45,543 bases of DNA from Acidobacteriota bacterium (GCA_016190945.1 JACPPO010000039.1:1-45543), one strand, 5' to 3'; shown: positions 23,641-31,603, counted from the stretch's first letter. Notes: generated by a model from the letters alone, not told the origin. Numbers and translations: made by a program.

Positions 23641-24221
23641 CCTGAGACCCCGGTGGGTCGCACCAGCACCACCATCAGACATTGACCCGCTCCTGTTGCG
23701 CGGCACTGCTCTGTACCCACCTCAACGTCGAGACCGAAGAGCATCATCAGCCGCCGAATCGCCGACGCATAGAATTCACAGAGCGGCTGTTCGACACGCT
23801 CGCGCACCTCGCAGAAAATGGAGCCGCGGATGTCGACCGCTCCTCTGCCCTTGTGCCAGCCGACGATGGCGCGGCTGCCGCGGTAGGTGCTGCGGACCAT
23901 CGAGCGGGCCAGGCGCATCACCAGACGCACGCGAAGGACCGGGGGCGCCGCCCGAATGGCGGCGCGCTTGAAGGTCCGCAGATCGGCGACCGTCCATTCG
24001 GCGGCGTACTCGCCGGCCCGCGCGGCAACGAGGCGGTAAGGCTCCCCTTCCTGGCGCAGAAAGCTGAGGACGGCGGCAAGCGGCGCGAGGCCGATCCGGC
24101 CGTCGCGCAGGCCGCTCGGGTTCAACCACGCCTCGTAGAACTCCAGCCGCGTGGGCAGGAGGTCCGCGATCGCCTGATGCAGGCTCGCGACGAGCAGCCG
24201 TCCGATACCGGTCTCAATCAT
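23637..24221 (-). CDS. V4R-like (4-vinyl-reductase fold) domain protein
   Basis: 194 residues. The C-terminal half resembles V4R/hydrocarbon-binding domains: DIRGSIFCEVRERVEQPLCEF, then helix YASAIRRLMMLFGLDVEV and EQCRATGAGQCLMVVLV. Conserved cysteines are C137, C148 and the C173/C181 pair. V4R domains bind small hydrophobic molecules or metal through such cysteines and are often fused to signalling modules. The N-terminal half (1-100) is helical and unassigned. The stop overlaps the start of the TPR gene. The ATG is only 6 nt from the divergent mobA ATG (CAT GTTTTA ATG), leaving no room for ordinary leaders. The V4R call is based on pattern, so moderate. Confidence 0.68.
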   Translation of the reverse strand: MIETGIGRLLVASLHQAIADLLPTRLEFYEAWLNPSGLRDGRIGLAPLAAVLSFLRQEGEPYRLVAARAGEYAAEWTVADLRTFKRAAIRAAPPVLRVRLVMRLARSMVRSTYRGSRAIVGWHKGRGAVDIRGSIFCEVRERVEQPLCEFYASAIRRLMMLFGLDVEVGTEQCRATGAGQCLMVVLVRPTGVSG

Positions 24222-24227
24222 GTTTTA

Positions 24228-24923
24228 ATGGATAGTCCGAACTGCTTGAGTACCGCCCACGACAAGCCTCCGCGCGGGAGCTTCGGGCCGCAGCAACGGA
24301 GCGGCCCGGCAGTAGCTTCGGCAAGACTTACCACTAATGGGAGCATTTCCTGGACAGCGGCCATTCTTGCCGGCGGACAGGCTCGGCGGCTCGGCGGCAT
24401 CGACAAGAGTGCCCTCGTGGTCGGCACGAGCTCGATCCTCGAGCGGCAACTGTCGCTGCTGCGCGGCCTCACCCCACACATCCTGATCGTCGCGAGCGAC
24501 CGTTCGCCCGTTCGGACCGGAGAGATCCGGGTGGTGGCCGATCGTATCGCCGGGGCCGGAGCGCTCGGCGGTCTTTACACGGCGCTGATGGACGCGCCCA
24601 CCGAACAGGTGCTGGTGATAGGCTGCGACATGCCGTTTCTGGACGCGCCGTTTCTGACATATCTCATGGAGCGAGGCAGGGACGCCGACGCCGCGGTGCC
24701 GCGCGACGCGCGCGGCCGTCATCCGCTGTGCGCCTCGTATGCGCGACGCATTGCCGGCCATCTACACGACTGCATCATGGCCGGGAATCTGCGCGTCGGC
24801 GACGCATTGCTGGATCTCGCGGTGCGTGAGCTCGGTCCGGATGAGCTGGCGCCGTTCAACCGCGATGGCCGACTGCTCCTCAACATCAACACGCCCGACG
24901 ACTATGCACGGGCGCGCGCCTGA
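24228..24923 (+). CDS. mobA: Molybdenum cofactor guanylyltransferase MobA
   Basis: 231 residues. MobA attaches GMP to molybdopterin to form the MGD cofactor in the cytoplasm. The nucleotide-binding start is AAILAGGQARRLGGIDKSAL. VIGCDMPFL holds the Mg-binding Asp, GRHPLCASYARR follows, and NINTPDDYARA ends the protein as in the family. The first 43 residues (MDSPNCLSTAHDKPP...) are an unusual extension before the conserved Trp-Thr-Ala-Ala-Ile start. No ATG, GTG or TTG lies closer to the conserved start; TTG 24246 is the only alternative. No molybdenum enzyme or other mob/moa gene is nearby. Confidence 0.9.
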   Translation: MDSPNCLSTAHDKPPRGSFGPQQRSGPAVASARLTTNGSISWTAAILAGGQARRLGGIDKSALVVGTSSILERQLSLLRGLTPHILIVASDRSPVRTGEIRVVADRIAGAGALGGLYTALMDAPTEQVLVIGCDMPFLDAPFLTYLMERGRDADAAVPRDARGRHPLCASYARRIAGHLHDCIMAGNLRVGDALLDLAVRELGPDELAPFNRDGRLLLNINTPDDYARARA

Positions 24924-25025
24924 ACCATCCGGAATCACCCACCGCGTGAAAAGCGTAACGCACGGACAACGCGATCGCAATTCGACGCCCTGGCCCGGTG
25001 GCCTGAGGCGCGACCCTGATGCCCG

Positions 25026-27011
25026 ATGATCCTGCCCGTTCATGAACGCGTGCGCGCGCACCTGACGCGTCTGCTGACCGAGCTCTACTCGCTCGACCGG
25101 GCAGGCGCTCCCGTTGTCGTCCTCGAATACCCGCCGAACCGCGACCTCGGCGATCTCGGCACGCCGGTTGCGTTCGAGCTGGCGCGGCGGTTGCGCAAGG
25201 CGCCCCGCGCGATCGCGCAGGAGATTGCCGGGGCGTTCGGCACGCTGGAAGGAGTGAGGCGGGTCGCGGCGGCTCCCAACGGGCACCTGAACCTCTTTCT
25301 CGAACGACGCGGCTTCCTGCTCGAGCGACTGGCGCCGGAGTCGGCCAAGCCGCGGCCTAGCGCGGCCAAGGCCATTGTCGAGCACACGGCGATCAATCCC
25401 AACAAGGCCGCGCACATCGGTCACCTGCGCAATTCCGCGCTCGGGGATACGCTCGTCCGCGTGCTGCGGTTCCGCGGGATTCCCGTGGAAGTGCAGAACT
25501 ACATCGATGACACGGGCGTTCAGGTGGCCGACGTGGTGGTCGGCTTCCGCGTGCTCGAGGGGAAGTCATTCGCTGAGATTCGCGAGCTCGCCGACTCGAC
25601 CCGCTTTGATTACTACTGCTGGGACCTTTATGCGCGGGTCACCGAGTGGTATGAGGAAGACAAGGATCGGCTGAAGCACCGCGCCGACACCCTCCACGAC
25701 ATGGAGCATGGCGGCCGCGACGCGGTGGAGATCGGCGCATTCATCGCCGATCGGATCGTCCGCTGCCATCTGAAGACGATGGCGCGGATGAATGTGGACT
25801 ACGACCTGCTGACGTGGGAAGGCGACATCCTCCGGCTGAAGTTCTGGGCGCAGGCGTTCGACGTGCTCAAAGCCAGTGGCGCCGTGTACCTGCAGACCGA
25901 GGGCCGGCTCTCGGGATGCTGGGTGATGGCGATTGAGGCGGACGCGGGGGCCGAAGCGGAGAACGAGACGGAAGAGCGCGAGAAGGTCATCGTCCGATCG
26001 AACGGCGTGGTCACCTACGTCGGCAAGGACATCGCGTACCAGTTCTGGAAGCTTGGATTGCTCGGCACGGATTTTCAGTACCGCATCTTCGCCGACGGGC
26101 CGCGCGGCCCGCTGTGGGCGACGTGCTCAACGGGCGGCGAGCGCGACCATCCGCGGTTCGGAGGCGCGGGCTATGTGTACAACGTCATCGACGTCCGGCA
26201 GTCGTACCTGCAAAAGCTGCTGAAACAGGCGCTCGTGGCCGCCGGACATCCCGAAGGCGCCGAGCGGTCGCATCACTTCTCGTACGAGATGGTGACGTTG
26301 TCCCACGCGACCGCGCGGGAGCTTGGGTACGCGCCTGCACCGGATCTTGAGGACGCCACACGTCCGTTCGTCGAGGTATCGGGCCGCAAGGGGCTGGGGG
26401 TGAAGGCCGACGACCTGCTGGACACGCTGATGCGCAACGCGAGCCGTGAAGTGGCCGCGCGCAACCCGGACCTCAGCGACAGCGAGCGCGAACGGATCGC
26501 GCGGACGATCGGGATCGCGGCGGCCCGCTATTTTCTGATCAAGTTCTCGCGCGGCAAGATCATCGCGTTCGATCTCGAAGAGGCGCTGAGCTTCGAGGGC
26601 GAAAGCGGCCCTTACATCCAGTACGCGGTCGTCCGCGCGAACAACATCTTCCAGAAGCTGCGGCAACGGGACAGCCTCGACGAGCGGACGCTCGTCGACT
26701 CGCTCAAGGACGTCCCCGCCGCTGAGCTCACCGGCGAGAACGGCAGTCACGAGCTCTGGTCGCTGGTGCTGGACGCCGCCCGTCTCGACGAGATCGTCGA
26801 CCAGGCCATCCGATCGCTGGAGTTCTCGGTGCTGGCGAAGTACGCCTTCTCGCTCGCGCAGGCGTTCAACGCGTTCTACCATCGCTCGCAGATCCTCAAC
26901 GAGGAGCGCGATGACGTGCGGCGGTGGCGCGCGGGCGCCGTGATCTACCTGCGCGACCAACTGACGCGCGCGCTCGATCTGATGGGGATCTCGGTTCCTC
27001 CCCGAATGTAG
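25026..27011 (+). CDS. argS: Arginyl-tRNA synthetase
   Basis: 661 residues. The class-Ia enzyme charges tRNA-Arg. It has the N-terminal additional domain (1-120, RDLGDLGTPVAFELARRLRK and PNGHLNLFL), the HIGH motif at 130-133 in NPNKAAHIGHLRNS, and NYIDDTGVQVADVVVGF. The anticodon-binding helices include SGPYIQYAVVRANNI. The usual KMSKS is replaced by GRKGLGVKADDL, as in many ArgRS. All expected parts are present and the length is normal for this branch. It begins 102 nt after mobA, and a word-repeat block lies between its stop and the next gene. Confidence 0.97.
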   Translation: MILPVHERVRAHLTRLLTELYSLDRAGAPVVVLEYPPNRDLGDLGTPVAFELARRLRKAPRAIAQEIAGAFGTLEGVRRVAAAPNGHLNLFLERRGFLLERLAPESAKPRPSAAKAIVEHTAINPNKAAHIGHLRNSALGDTLVRVLRFRGIPVEVQNYIDDTGVQVADVVVGFRVLEGKSFAEIRELADSTRFDYYCWDLYARVTEWYEEDKDRLKHRADTLHDMEHGGRDAVEIGAFIADRIVRCHLKTMARMNVDYDLLTWEGDILRLKFWAQAFDVLKASGAVYLQTEGRLSGCWVMAIEADAGAEAENETEEREKVIVRSNGVVTYVGKDIAYQFWKLGLLGTDFQYRIFADGPRGPLWATCSTGGERDHPRFGGAGYVYNVIDVRQSYLQKLLKQALVAAGHPEGAERSHHFSYEMVTLSHATARELGYAPAPDLEDATRPFVEVSGRKGLGVKADDLLDTLMRNASREVAARNPDLSDSERERIARTIGIAAARYFLIKFSRGKIIAFDLEEALSFEGESGPYIQYAVVRANNIFQKLRQRDSLDERTLVDSLKDVPAAELTGENGSHELWSLVLDAARLDEIVDQAIRSLEFSVLAKYAFSLAQAFNAFYHRSQILNEERDDVRRWRAGAVIYLRDQLTRALDLMGISVPPRM

Positions 27012-27042
27012 TACGGTGCGACGTGCGACGGTACATCCGATG

Positions 27043-27161
27043 GTGCGAACGTGCGAGGGTACGAAAGTGAGGTTCGACGGTGCCGTTGTGACAACGCACC
27101 GCCGCATCCCACTGTCGCACCCTCGCACCCTCGCACCCTCGCACCCTCGCACCCTCGCACC
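27043..27161. repeat. Large imperfect palindrome grading into TCGCACCC octamer repeats
   Basis: The left arm (27043-27089, GTGCGAACGTGCGAGGGT...) and right arm (27091-27137) match as an imperfect inverted repeat of about 47 nt, roughly 80 per cent by eye. It is centred on GTTGT-G-ACAAC (27085-27095). The right arm continues into six near-perfect TCGCACCC units (27115-27161), ending 10 nt before the next ATG at 27172. The block is in frame with that gene upstream of its start, giving a spurious HPRTLAPS-repeat extension. Confidence 0.82.
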
Positions 27162-27171
27162 AAGCATTGAT

Positions 27172-27855
27172 ATGCCGCTGATCGCCATCGCGCGGTGCAG
27201 CAAGCTGCCCGACTACGAGGCATCGGTTAGTCTGGCCGGCGGTACGCCGTGGGCGGTCGACCAGCGGACAACGCCCCCGGAGGACATTATCCGCGCGGCA
27301 AACGGACTCCTGCTGACTGGTGGCGGCGATGTGAACCCATCGATCTATGGTGAGGCAGCGCATCCCTCCTTTTCCGCGGCCGAAGCCGGTCGTGACGAGT
27401 ACGAGATCGAGCTGGTTCGGCGTGCGCTCGACGCCGACCTGCCGGTCTTCGCGATCTGTCGCGGCATCCAGGTGCTGAACGTCGCCCGCGGCGGCACGCT
27501 GATCCAGGACATCCCGGACCAGGTCGGCCGGAGCGTCGAACACAAAGTGCGCGAGCCACGTTCTGCGATTGCGCACAATATCCGGATCGCCGCCGGCAGT
27601 GCGCTTGACACGCTCGTAGGCGCGCGGCTCGAGGAAGGCGGCGATGTGCCGGTGAACAGCCGGCATCACCAGGCGGTCAAGACGCTCGGCGAGGGCCTGC
27701 TGACGACCGCCACCGCGCCCGACGGCGTGGTCGAAGCGATCGAGGATCCGACTCGCCGGTTTTGTCTTGGGGTGCAGTGGCACCCGGAGAACTTCCACCG
27801 GACCGGGGAGTTCAGGTCTCTGTTCGAAGGTCTTGTGCTGGCTTGCACACGGTGA
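27172..27855 (+). CDS. Class-I glutamine-amidotransferase-like hydrolase (PuuD/peptidase C26 type)
   Basis: 227 residues from ATG 27172. The nucleophile Cys is in PVFAICRGIQVLNVARGG, and the catalytic His-Glu is in LGVQWHPENF. LLLTGGGDVNPSIYGE and GRDEYEIELVRRALD are typical of gamma-glutamyl-GABA hydrolase and related C26 peptidases that cut gamma-glutamyl amides. The exact substrate is uncertain, and no puu or polyamine genes are adjacent. The open frame runs upstream through the repeat block, but that sequence is not family-like. No Shine-Dalgarno site precedes the ATG. Confidence 0.88.
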   Translation: MPLIAIARCSKLPDYEASVSLAGGTPWAVDQRTTPPEDIIRAANGLLLTGGGDVNPSIYGEAAHPSFSAAEAGRDEYEIELVRRALDADLPVFAICRGIQVLNVARGGTLIQDIPDQVGRSVEHKVREPRSAIAHNIRIAAGSALDTLVGARLEEGGDVPVNSRHHQAVKTLGEGLLTTATAPDGVVEAIEDPTRRFCLGVQWHPENFHRTGEFRSLFEGLVLACTR

Positions 27856-27872
27856 GACCCCGACGCCCGTAG

Positions 27873-27898
27873 GGCGGGTCCTGCTCCATGGACCCGCC
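27873..27898. terminator. GGCGGGTCC/GGACCCGCC hairpin between convergent genes
   Basis: GGCGGGTCC (27873-27881) pairs perfectly with GGACCCGCC (27890-27898) around an 8-nt loop, between the convergent hydrolase and vapC genes. It has no T-tract. The arm sequence recurs at 3468-3522 and 12815-12870, so it may be a dispersed element that also separates transcripts. Confidence 0.6.
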
Positions 27899-27900
27899 AT

Positions 27901-28314
27901 TCACAGGTCGCGCGGCAGCAGCTTCGGATTGCCCGGAATCATCACGGCTGCAAAGTGCCGGAGGTCAAGCGTGGCGATCGCCTTGGCTTTGATTCTGGTT
28001 GCGGTGGCGATCACGACCGCGTCGACCAATCCCATCCGCAGCGCCCGGTGACGCTCAGTCAGACGCCGCGCTTCATCCAGGTCGTCCTCATCGCCCCAGG
28101 ACACGCCGAACGTCCCATCCGCCAGATCCGTCAAGAACGCCTCCTGCGCACGCGGGCCGACGTGTGCGCCCACCAGATAATCCACTTCAGGGAGGATCGC
28201 CCAGGGCAGCACCCAGGCATCCCGGTCGTTCTCGTACAGCGTGCGCAGTGCCTTGTGATGACGGTCGCTGCGGTCGATGAGCGCGACGATCGCGCCGGTG
28301 TCGGCGACAATCAC
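27901..28314 (-). CDS. vapC: PIN-domain ribonuclease toxin VapC
   Basis: 137 residues from GTG 28314. The PIN fold holds the acidic metal-binding residues expected: D5 in MIVADTGAIVALID, E43 in LPEVDYLVG, D98 in GLVDAVVIATA and D117 in ATLDLRHF. VapC cuts tRNA or rRNA and is blocked by the partner VapB. The start codon overlaps the antitoxin stop (GTGA), the usual coupling that keeps toxin below antitoxin. A hairpin follows its stop. The first residues MIVADTG match other VapC proteins, so the GTG start is secure. Confidence 0.93.
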   Translation of the reverse strand: MIVADTGAIVALIDRSDRHHKALRTLYENDRDAWVLPWAILPEVDYLVGAHVGPRAQEAFLTDLADGTFGVSWGDEDDLDEARRLTERHRALRMGLVDAVVIATATRIKAKAIATLDLRHFAAVMIPGNPKLLPRDL

Positions 28315-28547
28315 CGCCGCTTGAGACCGGCCAGCAGCTCCTCGGCCCGCTCGCTCAGGTCGCCCTTGTGGCTGGCGCCGGCGCCCACGCTTCGCGCCCG
28401 GCGCGACGGCATCTCACTCGCGGCGTAGCGCGCCACCGCTTCGCGGACCAATTGCGCGGGCGCACAGCCGCGCGCGCGCGCAATCGCCTTCAGCCGGCGG
28501 TAATCCGCCGCGTCGAGGTACACAGTGGTCTTCTGACTTTCGGGCAT
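28311..28547 (-). CDS. vapB: Ribbon-helix-helix antitoxin VapB
   Basis: 78 residues from ATG 28547. The N-terminus (QKTTVYLDAADYRRLKAIARA) is a ribbon-helix-helix DNA-binding motif: a strand, then two helices reaching VREAVARYA. The basic C-terminal tail (SERAEELLAGLKRR) would wrap the VapC toxin. The gene precedes vapC with a 4-nt overlap. An inverted repeat (ATATGG-N3-CCATAT) covers its own start codon, which suits autoregulation. A TTG at 28589 is in frame, but the added residues do not look like the family. Confidence 0.9.
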   Translation of the reverse strand: MPESQKTTVYLDAADYRRLKAIARARGCAPAQLVREAVARYAASEMPSRRARSVGAGASHKGDLSERAEELLAGLKRR

Positions 28548-28589
28548 ATGGCTGCCATATATGGTGATAGATTCGACCGTGCCTGTCAA
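28545..28589 (-). promoter_or_regulatory. vapBC promoter region with an autoregulatory operator over the start codon
   Basis: The inverted repeat ATATGG-CTG-CCATAT (28546-28560) overlaps the vapB ATG (28547-28545), and the palindrome CCATATATGG (28555-28564) overlaps it. A consensus -35, TTGACA, lies at 28589-28584 on the minus strand. The AT-rich palindrome may supply a -10 at slightly long spacing. If so, the transcript is nearly leaderless and repressor binding would block both transcription and initiation. Confidence 0.6.
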
Positions 28590-28595
28590 CCCGCG

Positions 28596-29894
28596 TCACG
28601 GCGCGCTCGTTCGGGAGAAGGTGGCTATGGTCTCGACGGGTGCGGTGTTCGGAAACAGGTCGAAGCCGATCAAGTCGCCAAGCTCGTAGCCTAGGTCGAG
28701 CAGCATCCGGGTGTCGCGCGCCAGCGTCGCAATGTCACACGAGACATAGACGATCCGGGCCGGCATCCTCCGCGCGATCCCGCCCATGGCTTCCTTCGAC
28801 ATGCCGGTACGCGGTGGATCGGCGATGAAGGTCGCCTCCCTCGCAGGGAGATGCGGTGTGGCGAGAAACGACTCGACGCTGCGTCGCTCCACCCTGACGC
28901 GCGGTACGAACGGCTCCGCGTTCGCCTTCAGGTCGGCGCCGCTTGTCTGATCCCCCTCCACAAGCGTGACGTCTTCGGCGCCCGCGGCTGCCAGCGACAA
29001 GCCAAATAGCCCCACTCCGGCGTACAAATCGACGATCGGTCCCGATGGCACGAGCCCGGCGACATAACGCACGAGCGGTTCGAGCAAGAAGCGGTTTCCC
29101 TGGAAAAACGCGCGGGCATCGCGGCGAAGACGCAGCGCCGATGCTGAATCGCCCTCCCGCACGTGCAGCACGTCGCTCACTGACGGCACGCCCACAAGCC
29201 GCTCGGCGCCGGGCCGATCCGCGCGTCCGGCCGACAGCCCCGTCAGAGGACCGGCATCCGCGATCCGGCCAAACAGCGCAGCGTCGGTGCCCGCTTCCAG
29301 CTCAAGGTGGCACGCGCGCTCGTCGGCGGCGACGTTCTCCGCAATCTCCACGCCAGCAAGGCCGGCGAGGCGCTCCCGCGCGACGATGCGCTCGGCCGCG
29401 GCAATCCACCGAACGGTCTCCGGCAAAAGTTGTCCTGTGGTTCCCGCATCGCAGACATGATGCGTGCCCTCCCGGAGAAAACCGAGGCGGCCGCCCCGCG
29501 CGTGCAGGCGCGCGCGCATCCGGTAGCCGCGTTCAAGCGACGCCATGACAACGGGCGGCGCCGCCAGCGTCACACGTCCGATACGTCCAAGCGTCTCGCG
29601 AATGATCTCAGCCTTGAGGTGGAGCTGGCGCTCGTAGGCGATGTGTACGAACACGTTGCCGCCGCAGCGCCAGTCCGGTCTCCCCTCCCGCCGGTCCGCC
29701 GAGGGCGCGAGCACTTCAGACGCTTCCGCATACAGCACGCCGCGGCCGACGCGCTCGATCCGCGCCCGAATGCGCTCACCCGGAATCGCGCCCCACACGA
29801 GCACGGCCTGGCCCTCATGCCGCGCCAGCATCCTGCCCCCGGCGACGGCCTTCTCTATCTCAAGCGTGATCTCTGAACCGATTCCGACCGTCAT
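28596..29894 (-). CDS. RlmD/TrmA-family RNA (uracil-C5)-methyltransferase
   Basis: 432 residues from ATG 29894; an upstream start at 29951 adds nonconserved residues. An N-terminal TRAM-like domain (GSEITLEIEKAVAGGRMLARHEG) leads to a SAM-dependent methyltransferase. VDLYAGVGLFGLSLAAAGA binds SAM, DPPRTGM is motif IV, and the catalytic Cys is in YVSCDIATLARD, near the C-terminus. The iron-sulphur motif common in this family (CGGC...) is degenerate here (RCGGNVFVHIAYERQ), so the cluster is probably missing. Members methylate U1939 or U747 of 23S rRNA, or U54 of tRNA. The target cannot be chosen from sequence. Confidence 0.85.
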   Translation of the reverse strand: MTVGIGSEITLEIEKAVAGGRMLARHEGQAVLVWGAIPGERIRARIERVGRGVLYAEASEVLAPSADRREGRPDWRCGGNVFVHIAYERQLHLKAEIIRETLGRIGRVTLAAPPVVMASLERGYRMRARLHARGGRLGFLREGTHHVCDAGTTGQLLPETVRWIAAAERIVARERLAGLAGVEIAENVAADERACHLELEAGTDAALFGRIADAGPLTGLSAGRADRPGAERLVGVPSVSDVLHVREGDSASALRLRRDARAFFQGNRFLLEPLVRYVAGLVPSGPIVDLYAGVGLFGLSLAAAGAEDVTLVEGDQTSGADLKANAEPFVPRVRVERRSVESFLATPHLPAREATFIADPPRTGMSKEAMGGIARRMPARIVYVSCDIATLARDTRMLLDLGYELGDLIGFDLFPNTAPVETIATFSRTSAP

Positions 29895-29963
29895 AAGGCG
29901 CAATAGTGCGAACCTGCTCCCGACATCCTTTGTGTCGCTATCAGCGGGCAACGGGCAGTGGCA

Positions 29964-30024
29964 CCATGTGCGGAGAAAAAGCCGTTCTTCAAGGCTACGT
30001 TATGGCTTTTTCGGAGCCACATGG
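29964..30024. terminator. Two-part inverted repeat with AAAAAGCC/GGCTTTTT arms, likely bidirectional terminator
   Basis: GAAAAAGCC (29975-29983) pairs with GGCTTTTTC (30004-30012), and CCATGTG (29964-29970) with CACATGG (30018-30024). The loop is 20 nt. The A/T tracts inside the arms resemble a terminator that can work either way. It lies after the 239-residue gene on the minus strand and before the methyltransferase. Confidence 0.62.
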
Positions 30025-30070
30025 CGGCGCTGGCCGGCGTCAGTCCTGGCAACGCACGGGAACTCCGAGA

Positions 30071-30790
30071 TTAATCGAAGGCGATTGTCGGCAGGCGGAG
30101 GTGTTCGCGGATGAGGCGGTCGATGCACGCCCGCTTCGACTGTGGATAGACGGCGGCGGGCATGCGATCGCGGAAGGGTGCGAGCTGGACGTCCGCATCC
30201 GCGTCCAGGCGCTGCAGCGTTGGGGCGTCGCAGCCGGTGCGTGCCGCCTGCAGGAGGCGCACATCGAGGATGCGCAGCCGGTCGAGCAGCGCCCCGCGCG
30301 CTTCGCCGCGCAACCGCTTGGAGTCGGCCCGCGCCGCGTCAAGCTCCCGGATGATGTCGTCCAACGTCGCGTCGAGTGAGCGGCCCTCGCCGGCGCGCAA
30401 CGCGGTCAGCCGCGCGACGACTCGATCCAGATGCGCCGGCAGGGTCCCCCGTTTCCGCGCGGCGGCCGCGTCCTCGTCGGCTGCTTCCGCGGCCGCCGCG
30501 GTGACAGCTCCGACCCCCACCGCGCGTTTCCAATCGTCGAATACGTCCAGGACGTCCGCTTCGCAGAACTCGACGCGCACGGGCCTGCGGCGCGGTCCCT
30601 TCGCGTAGTAGCGCTCGAAGTACCGATCGATGCCGCGGAAGACGATCTTGATGGGTATGCCGCGCGTCGCCCAACCGCACACCTGCTCGAACGCGGGGCC
30701 CACGATGCGGATCAGATGACCGTCGTTCTTGCGGCACAGATAGGCCTCCACCTCACGGCAATATGACGTGGAGTGGTCGTTCACATCCAT
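30071..30790 (-). CDS. Unknown protein, translationally coupled to biotin ligase
   Basis: 239 residues, no family recognised. The first 90 residues look folded (YCREVEAYLCRKNDGHLIRIVG, then FEQVCGWATRGIPIKIVFRGIDRYFERYYAKG). This is an alpha/beta pattern with aromatic and basic residues that could bind nucleic acid or nucleotide. A middle Ala/Glu-rich stretch follows (about 94-115). The C-terminal half is charged and probably helical (LTALRAGEGRSLDATLDDIIRELDAARAD), possibly a coiled coil. Cysteines near 11, 19 and 38 might bind metal. Its ATG lies inside the last codons of birA (10-nt overlap), so expression is coupled. Function cannot be inferred further. Confidence 0.75.
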   Translation of the reverse strand: MDVNDHSTSYCREVEAYLCRKNDGHLIRIVGPAFEQVCGWATRGIPIKIVFRGIDRYFERYYAKGPRRRPVRVEFCEADVLDVFDDWKRAVGVGAVTAAAAEAADEDAAAARKRGTLPAHLDRVVARLTALRAGEGRSLDATLDDIIRELDAARADSKRLRGEARGALLDRLRILDVRLLQAARTGCDAPTLQRLDADADVQLAPFRDRMPAAVYPQSKRACIDRLIREHLRLPTIAFD

Positions 30791-31581
30791 CGCACCTCAC
30801 CAGCGGTGACCCGTGCGAGGCCTGTCTTCGTGCGCACCACGAGCGCGCCGTTATCGTCAATGGTGTCGGCCACCCCTTCGAGCACCGCGCCGGCAGCGTG
30901 CCACTGCACCCGGCGTCCGAGCGTCCCGGCCGCGCGGCCGCGCCAGCCGTCCACCACCGATTTAGTTCGACCGCGCTGAAGATCCTCATATCGCGCCGCG
31001 AGACCGCACAGACATTCGGCGAGCAGCAACCCGCGATCCACGGCCCGGCCCAATTCTTCTTCAAGGTTCGTGGCGCCGGCGGCGACCTCGGGCGGGTATG
31101 CCGCCGCGGACACGTTGATCCCGAACCCGAGGACCACGTACGTCCCTGCGGCGGGCGAGGTCCCCTCCGCAAGCACGCCGGCGACTTTGCGCCCGCTGAC
31201 GAACACATCATTCGGCCACTTCAGATCGGGGACGAGTCCGGTCGCGGCGTGAATGCCGTCCGCAACGGCCACCCCGGCGGCAATCGTCACCAGGGGCAGC
31301 GCGTGCTCCGCGGGCCTCAGGACCATCGACACATACAGCCCGGCCCCGGCCGGCGACGCCCAGCTTCTGCCCTGGCGGCCCCGACCCGCCGACTGGGCGT
31401 TGGCCACCACGACGCACCCTTCGCGGGCCCCGCGCTCCGCCAGCGTGGCGGCGAGGTCGTTGGTTGACGGTAGGTCCGGATACCAGAGAACCTGGCGCGC
31501 AAACGGGCCGAGGCGAGCCGCGGCGCGAGCCAGCGGCTCGACGAATTCATATGGCAGCGGCTGCGTGCGTGGATATGACAT
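30781..31581 (-). CDS. birA: Biotin-[acetyl-CoA-carboxylase] ligase BirA (no HTH domain)
   Basis: 266 residues from ATG 31581; a second start at 31608 is possible. BirA activates biotin with ATP and attaches it to the carrier lysine of acetyl- or propionyl-CoA carboxylase. The biotin/ATP loop GRGRQGRSWASPAGAGLYVSM and the signature LKWPNDVFVSGRKVAGVL are intact, and GFGININ-like GFGINVS follows. The protein starts directly with the catalytic domain, so it lacks the DNA-binding HTH of the E. coli repressor form. The C-terminal SH3-like domain ends VTAGEVRWM. Its end overlaps the unknown 239-residue gene by 10 nt. Confidence 0.95.
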   Translation of the reverse strand: MSYPRTQPLPYEFVEPLARAAARLGPFARQVLWYPDLPSTNDLAATLAERGAREGCVVVANAQSAGRGRQGRSWASPAGAGLYVSMVLRPAEHALPLVTIAAGVAVADGIHAATGLVPDLKWPNDVFVSGRKVAGVLAEGTSPAAGTYVVLGFGINVSAAAYPPEVAAGATNLEEELGRAVDRGLLLAECLCGLAARYEDLQRGRTKSVVDGWRGRAAGTLGRRVQWHAAGAVLEGVADTIDDNGALVVRTKTGLARVTAGEVRWM

Positions 31582-31603
31582 CGAGAGCTCGTCACCGAGA
31601 CAG

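Noticed and set aside
27115-27161. CRISPR-like array
   Set aside because: Units are 8 nt with no spacers, so this is a simple tandem repeat. No cas gene is in the window.
27016-27171. N-terminal extension of the amidotransferase-like gene through the octamer repeat
   Set aside because: The residues (HPRTLAPS repeats) come from the TCGCACCC units, and family members start near MPLIAIARC.
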